From the NCBI GenBank assembly GCA_963377175.1, contig CAUJNA010001505.1:1-64000 (forward strand): a stretch of 64,000 nucleotides of DNA, written 5' to 3'. Each line of letters begins with the position of its first letter. The stretch's first letter is position 1. A model generated the notes under the pieces. The model ran no database searches. It was not told the DNA's origin and worked only from the letters and a program-made list of their open reading frames with translations. Of this stretch, positions 19,619 to 32,600 are shown one piece after another. Source of the stretch: Effrenium voratum. Its lineage: Eukaryota > Sar > Dinophyceae > Suessiales > Symbiodiniaceae. The position numbers and the translations under genes were made by a program.

Positions 19619-21649
19619 TTGCGTTGTTATAAGAAGTGTTTTGCTTTAATATTGCTATTGACGATAGGCGTTCAAGCTTCATTGGCCCAGCAGAGTTTAG
19701 TTTTTAAGGAATCAAATCCTGAGTTTCGGAATGCTATAGATTTGTATCAAAAAGAAAAATTCCTTCCTGCTCAAACTTACTTTGAGAAAAGTATTGAGGC
19801 GATCAGCGACGTGCATTCAGAAGTCCGGATTGAAGCAGAATATTATTATGCCCTTTGCGCGGTAGAGCTATTTCATGCAAATGCTGAAGCATTGCTCCTC
19901 AAATTTATTGACGATCATCCTGAAAGTCAATTTATCACACGTGCGTATTTTAATTTAGCCCGATTCCAGTTTAGAAAAAGGAAGTATGAAGATGTCATTA
20001 AATATTTAGCAAAAGTTGATCGATTGGACTTGAAAAGTGCTGAACAAGCTGAATATAATTTTCGCAAAGGATATGCTCATTTTCAGTTAGAGGAGTTTGA
20101 TGAAGCAGCTACTTATTTTTATGAAATTAAAGACACTGACAACATTTACGTGAGTGCTGCACGCTATTATTATGGGCACAGTGCTTATCATCAAAAAAAC
20201 TATCAAACTGCGGCTGAAAATTTCAATAAAATAGCTAATGATCCACAGTTCGGGACCTTGGTGCCTTACTACTTGACTCAAATTTATTACCTACAAAAAA
20301 AGTATGAGCTATTGTTGGAATATGCTCCAGCGGTTTTGGATTCTGCTCCACCACAGCGGGAGGAAGAGATTAGAAAGTTAATTGGTGATGCCTACTTTAA
20401 AACAAATCAGTTTGAAAAAGCACTTCCGAACCTAGAGGCTTATCATCAAAGAAATGCCGGAACAAAAGATGATTTTTATCAATTGGGCTATGCTTATTTT
20501 AAAACGAATAAGTTTGAACAAGCTATTCAAAACCTTAAAAAAGCAGTAGGTGATAATGATACCATTTCTCAGTCGGCCTACTATTACATTGCTGAAGCGA
20601 GCATAAAAACAAAAAATGTACGTGACGCTAAGGCCGCTTTTAGAAATGCCTATCAATTGGCAATAGATCCTGAAATAACTGAGGATGCCTTATTTAATTA
20701 TGCCAAGACTGCCTATGAACTTTCCTACCATCCCTATGATGATGCTATTTTAGCTTTTGAGGAATACATTAATGATTACCCAAATTCAACCAAGCTAAAT
20801 GATGCATATGAGTATTTAGTAGCTGTTTATTACACTACAAAGAACTACGAAGAAGCGCTTAAGTCAATTGACCGCATAAAATCAAAAGACATTAAACTCC
20901 TACAAGCAAAGCAGCGTTTGGCTTATTATAGAGGAGTTGAGTTGTTTAATCAAGGTGACCATATGGAAGCTGTTGATCGATTTAATTTGTCCTTAATGCA
21001 TAATTACGAACCAACAATAAAGGCCATGGCCACTTTTTGGTTGGCAGAAAGTTATTATCAGTTAAAAGACTATGATAATGCTGACGGGTATTATTCTGAC
21101 TTTTTAGCAAGTTCAGGCTCTCGCAGTATACCATACTATAAAAAAGCTTACTACCATTTGGGCTATACCTATTATGAAAGAAAGAAATATTCAGCAGCTA
21201 TATTTTGGTTTCGCGAGTATGTAGATAAAGCTGATCCAGCCAATAAAGGTCTCATCACTGATGCTTTATTGAGAACAGGAGATAGCTACTTCATTACTAA
21301 GGATTATAGAAATGCTGTAGAGTATTACGATGAAGCTGCTAAGGTTGGAGCTTTTGATCAAGATTATGCTTTACTGCAAAGTGCCATATCGGTCGGTGTA
21401 TTGGGAGATTATGAAAAGAAGGCAAAAAAGCTTGCTCACTTAATAAAAACTCAAGACCAGTCGGTGTATATGGATGATGCTATTTTTGAGTTGGGAAAAA
21501 CTTATTTAGTCATGAGTAAGGACGGGGAAGCGTTATCTTATTACAACAAATTGGTGAATGATTATCCCAAAAGTGAATATGTGGCCGCTGCCTATTTGAA
21601 GATTGGATTAATTCACTACAATCGGAAGGAAGATGATTTGGCTTTTTGA
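19619..21649 (+). CDS. Large secreted TPR protein, 3' end cut off by the junction
   Basis: Signal peptide RCYKKCFALILLLTIGVQ ending ASLA before QQSLVF; I place the start at TTG 19619, though the frame is open from 19532. The mature part is a continuous array of tetratricopeptide helices: FPAQTYFEKS-type units, YYYGHSAYHQKNYQTAAENF, YQLGYAYFKTNKFEQAIQNL, ALLRTGDSYFITKDYRNAV and FELGKTYLVMSKDGEALSYY. It resembles the long TPR/YbgF-like proteins of Bacteroidota, usually near 1,000 residues, so about a third is missing. The last bacterial residues are NRKEDDLAF; the TGA at 21647 belongs to the foreign sequence. Confidence 0.82.
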   Translation: MRCYKKCFALILLLTIGVQASLAQQSLVFKESNPEFRNAIDLYQKEKFLPAQTYFEKSIEAISDVHSEVRIEAEYYYALCAVELFHANAEALLLKFIDDHPESQFITRAYFNLARFQFRKRKYEDVIKYLAKVDRLDLKSAEQAEYNFRKGYAHFQLEEFDEAATYFYEIKDTDNIYVSAARYYYGHSAYHQKNYQTAAENFNKIANDPQFGTLVPYYLTQIYYLQKKYELLLEYAPAVLDSAPPQREEEIRKLIGDAYFKTNQFEKALPNLEAYHQRNAGTKDDFYQLGYAYFKTNKFEQAIQNLKKAVGDNDTISQSAYYYIAEASIKTKNVRDAKAAFRNAYQLAIDPEITEDALFNYAKTAYELSYHPYDDAILAFEEYINDYPNSTKLNDAYEYLVAVYYTTKNYEEALKSIDRIKSKDIKLLQAKQRLAYYRGVELFNQGDHMEAVDRFNLSLMHNYEPTIKAMATFWLAESYYQLKDYDNADGYYSDFLASSGSRSIPYYKKAYYHLGYTYYERKKYSAAIFWFREYVDKADPANKGLITDALLRTGDSYFITKDYRNAVEYYDEAAKVGAFDQDYALLQSAISVGVLGDYEKKAKKLAHLIKTQDQSVYMDDAIFELGKTYLVMSKDGEALSYYNKLVNDYPKSEYVAAAYLKIGLIHYNRKEDDLAF

Positions 21650-21656
21650 AACATGC
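21640..21656. other. Junction between bacterial and dinoflagellate-like DNA
   Basis: To the left there is an open, coherent TPR gene in AT-rich DNA. To the right coding capacity stops at once and composition becomes balanced, with CA/TG-rich words. No insertion sequence, att-like repeat, tRNA or gap of Ns is present at the join. Confidence 0.85.
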
Positions 21657-24600
21657 ACCCTCCTTGGCCAATGACCCAAATTCATGATCCTACGCATTGC
21701 TTTTGAGGCGTTGAATTATTGTTTTGTGATTGCCAAGTTTGCTCGATTTGCCCTTTTGGCAGTTTTGTTTTTTAAATGTAAACTCATGACAGGCTATGGT
21801 TTGACCTTTCCTCCTGATGCCCATTTGGAGAATCACGCTTCCTCACAGACTTAGAAACACCAACCCAGAAGTCAGAATTGCCTGAGGAGAAAGCCGCAGA
21901 CAGGGGCGACGCCAGTGGTCTCTTCAACTTAGCCTTGCTGTGCGCGGAAGGCACTTGGTCGTCAGTTGCAAGTTTGACAGTATGACTTTAATGGACCCAG
22001 CAAGAAAGCATAGTTGACTCGCGGGGCTGTGGGGATGGAGCCCTAGAATTGCCAGAGTTCCATTATTTCTGTCTTCACTTTTCCCTGTGTGCGAATCTTG
22101 TTAAGATGACTGCGGGACCTTAACCTCACCCTTCCTTCCGCGCTTGAGGTAGGGAGTATTCTAGCCAAATGGGAGCGTGTGAGCAGTGTTTATTTTATTT
22201 GTTTCCCCGAGTTGGGTCGGCGCCGTATGTGAGGAGCAACCCAACAAAAAAAAGAGAAAAAGCAGAAAGACAGGGAGCGGGAGGAAGAAAGCGTGGGGGG
22301 GATGAGTGTCGCTTGTTTTAATTACCATGGGGGCTAGGTGAGTCTATTGGTGTATTGGCCTACAGGTGCATAGGCTTGCAAGCCCAAGCGTCGCCGCGGT
22401 GCGAGGGTCCAAGCAGAGGGCTATTCTAATGCCAGCAGCACATGGCTGATTCTTGCAAACTAGCTTGACTGCCTTCTTGATTGACTGTGACAATTCCACA
22501 TAATGAGTCATTCAACGTGTGGCCGAGCACCAGCCCAAGAGTATCGCGGCAAGGGTTGCATAGCCTTAAAGGCAATCCACGCATGGTAGTTATTTCCTTT
22601 GCACAGCATTTCGCTTGCTGCCTGGATGGCAGCCTTGCTTTTGGCACAACCGGCAACCGGTTCCCAAAGCAGGGCCCCCCCCCCTCTTAGGGCCGGACTC
22701 AGTAAGCTGAGCAGAGGCGACTAGTTCAGATTTTGAGATTGGTGGCTCTGTTCGTTACTTGTATCAGAGTTGGCCGGTCTTGGATGCCTAAGTTGTGCCA
22801 GTGGATTGTGCTTATTGTGCAGCTGAGCCTCACTCACGCTTTGTCAATCAACCAACCCATTGTAACTGGCGTCGAGGTTCTGAACTTTCAGACTTGGTCG
22901 CCAATCTGGTTGAATCCCCACTACATTCTAGCGGGAAGCTTAATTCAGTATGCTTGAAGCGTAGTGCAGCTAGGGCGAGATAGCTTTTCCGAAACTAGTT
23001 GGCCTAGAACACTGCGTGATGTCCTTTCCATTTGAAGGGCTATCCTAAAGGGGGTCACCAATTTTTGGACACTCTCATGGTACACGAATCGACCTCCCTT
23101 TCTCGTGCGCGCACCAGACGACCCACGGCGTGCTCGGCAGCTGGCGCAGCTGGCGCAGAAGAAGGGGCATAGTCAGGCAGCGCGGTTTGGTGAGGTTGAC
23201 CATGAGCCGTGCCTGAAGTTGAACGGATTTCTCCTGGCCAATCGCAAAATCGCAAAGCACGCCACGGGGCCGTTCAAAAGTCCTACTCCCGCTGTGGACT
23301 TCACCTGTTTCGCGAGTCATTTTCAGAAAAGCGGAGATTCTCTCTTTTTCTGCCAGTCCAATTGGGAAGTGAGTTTTGTCTGATGCAAATATTGATCGTT
23401 TAGGACAGTCTTCAATGCGTTCCCTGTTGGGCCGCCGTCCGTCAGGGACCCATTCGTGTGACCAGCATGTTGTTTTTGATGAGCCCCTGCTGTAGTTCCA
23501 ACCTCTTGATTTAGGTAGATTCCATTTTGGGTCACCAACCTGGAAGGAAGCTGGCGTCGGTTGAACTTCTTGTAGCCGCTTCTCACTTGCTCAATATCAT
23601 TATTACCAGCTTTCGGTTTCTCCTCTTGTTCATTCTAGCCTTTTCGTACTTGCAGCACTTTGATCTGCTGGTGTTGCGCATGTGTTTGTGAAAGTTCCTT
23701 AAAAGCAAACCTATTTCCAGGTCTTGTGGGCAACTTAATTTGAGTTCCTGGGTTGAACCGGCCGCTTCTTGGAAACGGCGGAATCTATATACAGTCGGGA
23801 GAGGTGGCTGAGACTGGCTGAGAGCTTGCAGCTGACGATTAGAATGGGTGTGTCGCTTCGTTGATGGTATGCTTTTTAGGGAGTGGTTTCACGGGAAGTG
23901 CAAGCGAAGCTACCTGTTTGCTGGGGGCCGTTGAATGTCACAACCAGCCGCTGAGTTGCTGGGAGGCTCTCCTGAGCACTGGATCAGTACCAGCTTGACA
24001 GATGTTCTTTTGGGGCTGTTTTATGTTGAAGGAACCAGCGTGAAGCCAACCATATTTGAGATGGGAGCCAGCACAGCTGGTTCGTACAGGGAACCAAAAT
24101 ATACCGACCACACGGAGGGCGCTCGCTGGTTTTGACATGTCGTCATTTTCTGCGCTGCTGGACGTGAGAGCCCTTTTTAAGCCGCTGTTGAGCGCGGGGA
24201 CCCACATTCAAATTGTGTTGCGTCCCAAATTTATTGTTTGTTGAGTTCCGCACTTAGAGTGGTTATCCTCCCTCAAAAGGATTCCTGGTTCTACCAGGGT
24301 CCCCGGTCAACTATAACTTTTGTTGGCATAGGGCTGATGTTTATCGAACGGCAGTTGGTCATGGCCGGTATGTCCGCTCTTCAACGGCACCAATAATTCT
24401 AAGATAGTTCCACTGCCCCCAAACAACTACCCCCCGGTTTTGATGGGATATACAGCCACTTACGGGTGCATACCCCTGTCAGACCCTTGAGGGCAGCGGA
24501 AACCATACTGCGAGCGGAAGCTCACCTTGCTGTCAGTGGCAGGCCGGTGCCTTTCTGAGCAGCCTGCCGGGGCCAGAAGAGGCAGGTGGAATGGATCAAC

Positions 24601-25300
24601 GCCACAAGTTGAAACTGAAGCAACGTGCGCAGTCGAAATGGTTCTTGATATTTCATCAATAAGTTTATCATTGTTGTGATTTTCCAACCTGGCTGGGAAG
24701 GAGCCGCTGTTGGGGCTTCTGAAATGGCAAGCGCAAATGAACTCATGTTTGGCATGCGGCAAAGGGTCGAGCTTGGAACCCCAGGTTTCTGATTTCTTGA
24801 GTCCTTGAAGGCTCAACTGACATTTATTACAGGATTGCGGGTTGCGTTTTCGCCTTTCGAGGTTTCATTGTTTTACCGTATACAAAACAATGGGAGAGCG
24901 ACGGTGTACTAAACAAGCCACCACGTAGGTGTGTGAAAATCAGGTGGCAATACCAGGGAGCCTTACCAGCCGTATCACGGAATTGGCGGTCTTACACGCT
25001 CGCGTGTAGGTGTATTTCAGGGACCTGCAGTGTGAACCGGTGGCACCAGTGGTTTCCAATGGTGGGTGCCTATCAGGAGGACCCTTCAGGTAGGTTTGTT
25101 TCTGTTTAGTTTCTGCTTGCAGCAGCGACCTTAAAGAGGGCTCCATCTTGGACAACTACTTTTGTGTTCCTGTGAGCCACACCCATTCTGTTCAGCAAAC
25201 GTTTCTGTTCAACAGCCAGCCATGTCCCTTGGTTGTTGGTTTTCTGAAAATAAGGATTCCTGGAAGGACTGAGGAAGTTATCCCCAGAACCAAGCTCCTT
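21657..25300. other. Non-coding eukaryotic DNA, no gene recognised
   Basis: Balanced base composition and stop codons in all frames at short distances. A run of C at about 22674-22684 is the only simple repeat. A GC-rich patch at 23105-23260 (reading DDPRRARQLAQLAQKKG) could be an exon, but nothing corroborates it. Confidence 0.5.
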
Positions 25301-25321
25301 CGAAGATTGCATCGACGGCCA

Positions 25322-25720
25322 GTTCTGGTCGCGACTGCGGGTGCTGCGGGCGCAAAGTGCCCAGCTCTTCGAGGCTTGCGGCCGCTTCGGCCGAGATGTG
25401 CGTCCCAACTTTTGCCAAGCTTGCTCTTCCTTTCTTGCTGCCAGCCGCCAACTCTGGGCGTGTGGCAGTATTCTGACAAGAAAGATCTCCGGAGAGAATG
25501 GGGGAGCAGAGCTGGAGTCTTTGTTGGGCTGAGGGGAAATCTCCAAACTTTTGCAAGGGGACGACATCTTTGCACAACCCGCGAGACGTGGGGCTTTGGG
25601 CTCGGCTCCGCGGTCGGCGAGGAGCTCCGGCAAAGCCACCGGGAGCCCAAAGCGGCGGCGCTTCTGGCGGAGCTACTGGCTCAGCTGGCGGGGCCCTGTT
25701 CGCTGCTTCGTGGACAAATG
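25322..25720 (+). CDS. Candidate exon cluster, unrecognised
   Basis: Two GC-rich patches read as charged helices on the plus strand. The first follows a CAG acceptor at 25321 (FWSRLRVLRAQSAQLFEACG); the second around 25605-25700 reads GEELRQSHREPKAAALLAEL. They lie 4 kb upstream of the kinesin exons and could be part of its stalk or another gene. Other frames are open as well, including a 177-codon minus frame, so strand and frame are uncertain. Confidence 0.25.
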
Positions 25721-25759
25721 TGTTTAATATTTAGAGTTGGCACCCTTTTCAGGTTGGAT

Positions 25760-28700
25760 TGAAGGGAAAAGAAAGGGACAAGCACCATCTTTGGGTTCCC
25801 AAAAATTTGACACTTCCAGCCCTGGTAATTTCTTCTTTGCATCTCAAGGAGTGTCCTGTTCAAAGGCTGCACTTGGGTGTCACGCACTAAGCTTTCGCCA
25901 TCCCGACGTGCTGATTGACGTTTGGTGAAAATTAGGTTTCCCAAAGGAACTCAGCCCTGTTGAAAGGCAAGCTTGGCTCCACAACGGGCCCACGGTTTGC
26001 CATGTTTCAACAGCTGCATTGCCTGACTGACTGGACAAACAGAAGGTAAAGGGCCTAAACATGACTCCTCAACTGTTAGCTTGAGGTGAGCTTCTACCTG
26101 GGTCAATTCGGTATGCCTTTTTTGTTGGATGGAATGATGTTGCAATGCGACATCTAGGCCTCTGCAAGAGGATGTGTTGCTGGATTTGTTCATCCGTACT
26201 GCGTTGCATTCATGCGCTTGGTTTCATTTGGTGTTGCAAGTCATGTTTGTTACAGTCGGTTTTGTCGCGGACGTGGTGGTGGAGTTTTCTGTGGCTTGTC
26301 CAAGATTGGAGAGTTGGATAAATTGGGATGTACAACTTCCAAAGTTCAGGCCCAGTTGTTCAATGTGATTTGTGACCTGTACTCACAACACCTGGACCTG
26401 TCATTCTACGGTCTCGCCACCAGACCACGCATGTGTCTCAAACTTATGGTTTTGGGTTTGGTTTTGGGGTATGCGTGGAAGATCATTCGAGGATTCAACT
26501 ACTTGTGCACATGTGAATGGGCATAGCGCCTCGGCACATGTGGCAGGAGATGGTCCAGACCGCACCGAAGGCACGGAAGTTTCATGGTTGTACCAGGTGA
26601 GCCATGGTCGTGGCCGTGGATGCCCCAAGTTGTGCACATCAACGGTCATGTCAATAGACAGGTCACGGGTGTCTTTCATCTCGAATCTCAACACTGCGGA
26701 CTCACTTGTCCAAAGCCGACCGTTTGATGTTTGGGTTTTCCCATTTTGGTCACTTATTTCCGCGTCCTCTGGGCAAGTGGTTTAGACTTTGAGTCGCCAG
26801 GGGACAATATAGCAGCAGAGTAGTTGTTGGGTGGCCTGCAACGAGGACATCCGCAGGTTCGTCAAGTGCAGGGCAGTTGCGTCATGGGGATGTCAACCAC
26901 CACCCACCGGGCTTTATTTGGAATTCGGTTGCGGCAGGTCAAAGCACAGCCGCCAGCATCATCATGACGATGAAGAATCCTTTGATGGAGCAACAACATT
27001 GACGACCTACAACGGTGCAATGGGGAGGTCCTGCCCGTTTTCTTTGAAGCGTCATGTTAGAGTATTGCCAACTTTTGCGCAGAGAATCCTTTGATATGAA
27101 TGAACCATTGTGGCTATTCCACAGTTAAGAACATGTTCATCAGCATGGTTAGCAGCATTGTGAAGAAATGTGCCTTTCTTGCTCTTTTTGAGGAGGTCCC
27201 CGTTTTGGAGACACACCCCCACTCGGGGTTGCTAAGATGTGGGGTCGATTGTTTTGACAACTCGGTCACAACTCGGTGCGGCCGCCGTACCCTCTCGAGA
27301 CGAACCCTGGCAGGCGCCCTCTCGGATGGATGCAGAGATCGTGGATTAAAAGATGACAACTGGGGAAGGGGGCCCTCGGGCTGGATGGTTGCAAAGGGAA
27401 ATGATTGAACACCACCCATGTTTGGGGCCGCCCTATGTTTCGTCGGACCCTACTCCGACGTCAACTGACTGATTGATTCTGAGTATACACCCGGTATGAG
27501 TTGTTTTGTTTCTTGTTGTTTTCCTTTTTTTTTCCGGTAGCCATTCATGTATATGCTTTGTGTGTATAGATGCATGTTTGCACTTGCACGGCCTTGTACA
27601 ATTCATATATGCACATTGAACCTTCCTGAAGTCCAGTGTGAGGTTGTTCCAGGCCGAGGCTACAAGGGGGACTGTCAACGATTTGAAGAGCTGGCAAAAG
27701 CATGTGCCATGCAGAAAGCGATCCAACACTAAGGCGTGAGAACCCTCCAACGCATTTGGAGTTACTAAAAGATCAGGTGCGTTGGTTTTCAGCCGACAAA
27801 TGCGGTAACAGATTAGCCCAGCCCAGCCGTATTTTGTGGTCGAAGCCCACAAATCGCGGGTCTCGGCATGAGGGAAGGCGTTTGCGGCCGTGCGCAGCTT
27901 TAGCTATGGTACAAGAAGCCAAGCACAAGCGGCATGTTTCACTGTCAGCCATCCTTCCCCCAGCTGCCCAAGTGACTTAGTTTCCTTGACTTCTTTTGCG
28001 CAATCTGAAGAGGGGGTCTACAATTGCCGTGAACCAGGCTTTCATTTGGCTAGTTTGACAGCTTGTGCCAAAATTTGCGCCACGTCCTCCATTTTTCCCT
28101 TTGGCAAAGCAGGGTAGCAAAGGGATAGTGTACAGGATCAAACAGAACACAGAAGGCTCTCGATGCATGCACAGTACCTTTGCGTTTGCCTCGTGGCAAC
28201 TCCATCCATGCCAAACGGGCTCGCTTGCATTCGATATGCCGCCGCGGGTCCCAGAGGCAAGCCCGCCGAATGTCCGAAACTCTGATGGACCCAGTTTGTG
28301 GTTGCACCTGAAGGACGACCAAAAGGCATCCAGGCAATTCCATTGGGTGTGTCAGGCTAAACTGGATTCGGCCTGGCTTGTATTGGAGCCTCCTCTACTA
28401 TTTATTTTTACCCGCATCCCTATCCCCAGGTTGAAAATGCTCATTTTGCCAGCATAATCTTGTTTGAATTCCATCAAGCAATATTGGCCCTGGCGCCGTA
28501 AGAAGGGATGGAAGCCCATGTTGGTATTAGTGGCTGGCAACGGCTTATTGCCAGTCCGTTTCATGTCAGTTGCAGGGCGAGAAGGGTGACTCGAGGCGGG
28601 TGGGAGCAGCGATGTGAATCTGAAAGCAGGCGTAAGAAGGACAACTTTGCAAGTAGAATTCGCATGGATTCGCATGAGGCAAGCTGAAAGCAGCAGTCTA

Positions 28701-29630
28701 CTGGCCAAATCCCACTTTGCCGAATTAAAATCATTCGACATCAGGACCTTGAGCGTTTGACGAACAGTGGAAGTGGGCCTCGAATTCAGCCAGTAGGACA
28801 AACAAGTGCTTCCCTTTTCGGGCACTCAAAGCGGGCTGCCAAGATTCGAGTCTGCTGCTCGGCACACCCTTGTTGGGAACTCCCTGCAGTTTTGAGTTTT
28901 CCGTGCAGCCACAGCTGGTTTCAGGCCTAAGGCTGTCTCAAGAAGAGCTGAGATGAGCGGTTCGCTCAGGCGGGTCGCAAAGCTTCCCTTTGTCTCGGCC
29001 CGAGGCCTAGATGGGCTCAGATCACCGTGATCCACCGCCAGCGGTGTCTCACGTAGCCGCTATTGTGGGAAATAGATGACTTGCCTAAAAGTGTAAGACC
29101 TTTCATAGGAGGGCTTGGTTCGGTCTTCTTACAAAAGGGTTTCCAAGGGTTGAGTTTGTGCAGCCAGACTTTGGCCGGATCAGAAGGTCCGTAACAGCCT
29201 TTCTGAGCGTCTTTTTTTTTTGCTTTGACAAGCCACCGATAGAAGTTCTCAAAGTAGAGGACCCGGTAGCATTGATTGCTTTCCGTCGGCTTACCTTGAG
29301 GCACCAACCAAGATCAAGAAAGGGTTAAACATTGAGAAACTCCAAGGTGATGCTTTTGGGTATCACCCGAAATGCTGCGGACAGGGTGTAGGCACTCGGC
29401 TTTGGGCCAATTCGTTTGACTTGCAAGTTGCAAGGGCCTGAAGCACAGGATCTCTTTCTTTGTCCGGGAGCGGGGGAACTTGAGTATTTGACACCACGGT
29501 GAAATCCTGTTAGTCAATGCGACAAAACATGTCTCAAACATGTTTCAAACATGGGTTCAACATGACCCAAAAGTTGATCCTTCTCCTTAGCACCCCTGCC
29601 CCACCCGTTTCACCTGTCGTGATAAGCTCT
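25760..29630. other. Non-coding stretch upstream of the kinesin exons
   Basis: No homology, splice-bounded exon or repeat array that I can support. Open frames of up to 157 codons occur on both strands but have no motif or consistent codon bias. Confidence 0.45.
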
Positions 29631-29641
29631 TGGTCGGCCAG

Positions 29642-29671
29642 GTTGCAGTCCGCATACGGCCTGAGCCTCAG
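29642..29671 (+). CDS. Kinesin exon 1 found: first strand
   Basis: Reads VAVRIRPEPQ after a CAG; a GC donor follows at 29672. It matches the opening beta strand VxVRxRP. The true boundaries may be wider on either side. Confidence 0.55.
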
Positions 29672-32600
29672 GCGCTCAGACAGCAGCCAGAACTACGAAA
29701 GGTTTATAGTCCCCTTTATATCCCTTTGCAGGAAAGGATTTTCCAGGCCAGTCACAGATGCAATTGGCTCCCTGCCCGCAGTAGGGTTGTTCCGAGCCTC
29801 AACATGATGAATCAGCACACGAACGTAGAACATTGGTGACCCCCTTTTCCCCTCGGCCTCTGAGTTTTCGGGTTGAATGGAAGCGTCTCGGTCCTAGGCC
29901 CTCCAGCGAAGAGCCCGCGGCACTTTGGGCCACTGAGAAGTCCCGAGTCTGCTGCAACCGGGGCTTCCTCCTGGAGGAGCCAAGGGCTGGCAGAATATGA
30001 CGCGTGTGAGGCTTGGAGTTCATGGCAACTGGCTGTTTGGGCGTACTGCAGCATTGGACCAGTCCACAATGTTTATCATTGTGTGAATGCGAGTGGGACG
30101 CTTTTGAAAAAGGATCATTTTCAGACATAGAGCCTTTCAGTGTCCAAGTGCCTCGTAAGGGGGCACCTTGACCTCGATTAACCCATCGAAACAAATCCTG
30201 AAGGCCTACTTGACTCAGACCCTTTTGGTTTGACACGATCACAGATGAGCATGTTCATCCATATCGAGTTGGACCCCGTTGTTAGGGATGGCTTTAAGAG
30301 GCCGTGCCTCACGCCATGACAAGAAACTAGCCGTCCCTTATTCTCCCAATGGACAAGAAATTAGCGGTTGTTCCTCCTGAGAGGGTCCATCCGTTGCGGG
30401 AATCCGAAACAGCGCGAGGAGTACGAGTTCTCGCGGGTCTTCGGCCCGGAGGAAGACAACCAGCGCCTCTTTGCCCAGCTGCAGGCGTGCTTGCCTGCTG
30501 ACATCTATTCAAGTGGACGAAGAAACCATACGAATTTGTGTGGTGTGTCAAGGCCCTGTATAGAAAACGTCACAAGCCTCTGGCTACAGAGTAATCATGT
30601 TTGGGTAAGGCAATGATGCAACATGGCGCAGAATGAGGGTAGATAATTTCCTTGGGCGGATTCTTTCGGCAGTGTTCAATGGTCAAGTTTCTATTTTACA
30701 GCAACCGCGGAAGTGAACTTGATAAGATGACCCCCCCTGGCGGCCAAATATTGGCCGCTGTCTCCCTCATAGTTATCATTGCTGGCAGGGCCCCGCCATC
30801 ACCGACAGCATCTTTGCAGGGGTGAACGAGACCCTGTTTGCCTATGGCCAGCCGGGCCTACAGCAATGCGCGGGAAACGTGAATGTTGTTGGCCTTTCAC
30901 CCGCAGTTCACAATGAAAAATGCGGACATGACATGGTGACACTCTCAGTCAAGCACAGCAAGCTGGCCCACTATGTACAGTTGCCAGTGGTTTGAGATAC
31001 TCAGCTGTGAAAAGCACATTGGCACTGACTGAGGACAGGAAGTGGCAAGACTCACACTATTTTCGGAAGCTACTCGGCTTGCACGGTAACACATATTGCC
31101 AATAATATATGTCTGAGACGTACTCATGATGGGAATAGGAGTCGACCAGTGCAAAGACTCAGCCCACACCATGAACAAGCAGCTACCTGCCCAAGGGTTA
31201 TGAGCAGATACTGCTGGGGATCAAGGTTAGTCACAAAGATTAGCGCTCAGGCGCATCTTCCCCGGGCCTGCTGGAGCTTTTTGTGCAGCAGGTCTTCGAC
31301 ACTGCATCTCTCCGTGCCGGCAGCGCAGTACACGCCTGCTGCCCCTCGGATGCGTTTCGTCCAGGCAGGGGGTCCTTGTTTTATCATAAATACTTGTTGG
31401 ACAGAATTTGAACATAGCCCTTTTGGGCAATTTTCGGATTCATATGTTTTTGTCAGGGTGTTGAATTCATGAAGGGAGAGCATAAGCACCCCTCGAGCTT
31501 GTCGGCGGATTCCGGGGCCTCTTTGAAAGGCTTTCCATTAGTGGCCTTCCGTGAGCTTCCATGTTGGCCAAAGAAAGGGGGGGAATTCACATGTGTCTTG
31601 CTTCATTAATGTTGACCTTTGCTCCCCACCGTGTCCATCCCACATCCTCATACGACATCCTCATACGCGAGGGAAATTCATTACCAAGCAATTTCCCAAA
31701 TCGGACCAAGTACAGTTGGTACTGAACCCTTTAGGTGCCGAGGCCGACAGTTCAATTCCCGCCGACTTCGTCCGCTGCTCTTCGGGCTCACTCAAGCGAG
31801 AATGAGAGACTCTGAGGCTACGAGGTGCTCGGAGATTCTCTGACCGACCTGATTGCGGCTCGACAAAGATGCGAGTGACCCAAGTTTGGGCTACCGGGAC
31901 ACCTTGTTGGCCGTACCTGACCCTTTCTAGTTTGCAGCAGTGGGTGCTGTTCAAGCATAAATCAGCGGCAAGCGATGAACACGTGGGGCAGGAGTAGAAC
32001 CACCCAGATACGGGACATGGGAAACCACCCGGGGGTTGGTTTTGATCCGACGGTGAGACGGCTTTGCAAGGATCCGGATTTTCACCAGGGGTCCACAAAT
32101 GTGAGTTGCGTTCAGGAGGTCTTTCTGCTGTGTTTTTTTTTTCAGCGTTCTCTTCAGTACCGGCAGTGCCGAGTGGGGGTTAACATGCGGGGTTGTCCAA
32201 ACGCTTGGGCCCCATTGAGTGCGTTGAAAGGGACATCCTAACAAGAAACTCTGTGAAACAGCCATCTCTCGAACTGGCTGAGGATTCGTCAGCTTTGGAG
32301 GCAGAAGGACCAACCCGAAGTGACGGTGGCGTGTCTCCACATCAAGGTTTGATTTCGTTGCATGGCGCTTGGAACAATGCATGGGTACTTCCGGTCAGCG
32401 CACAGCTTGTGTCACGCATGATTCGTGTGGCTTGGCAGAGGAGCTTTATGCGAAGATGACGTTGTTCACGATGAGCTCTTCATCAAAACGCAGCGGTGTC
32501 GCTACCAGCTTCTTGGGCCTGTGATGTCGTTTCCACCGATGGGGTTGCTCCTCCCTTGGCAGCGCTTTGCTGGCATTGGCTTATTAACTGTCCGATTGAG

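Noticed and set aside
21640..21656. Integration site of a mobile element
   Set aside because: No terminal repeat, integrase, tRNA or target-site duplication is present at the join.
27533..27546. Partial match to the dinoflagellate spliced leader (GGTAGCCATT)
   Set aside because: Only about ten bases match and the rest of the leader and its donor are absent.
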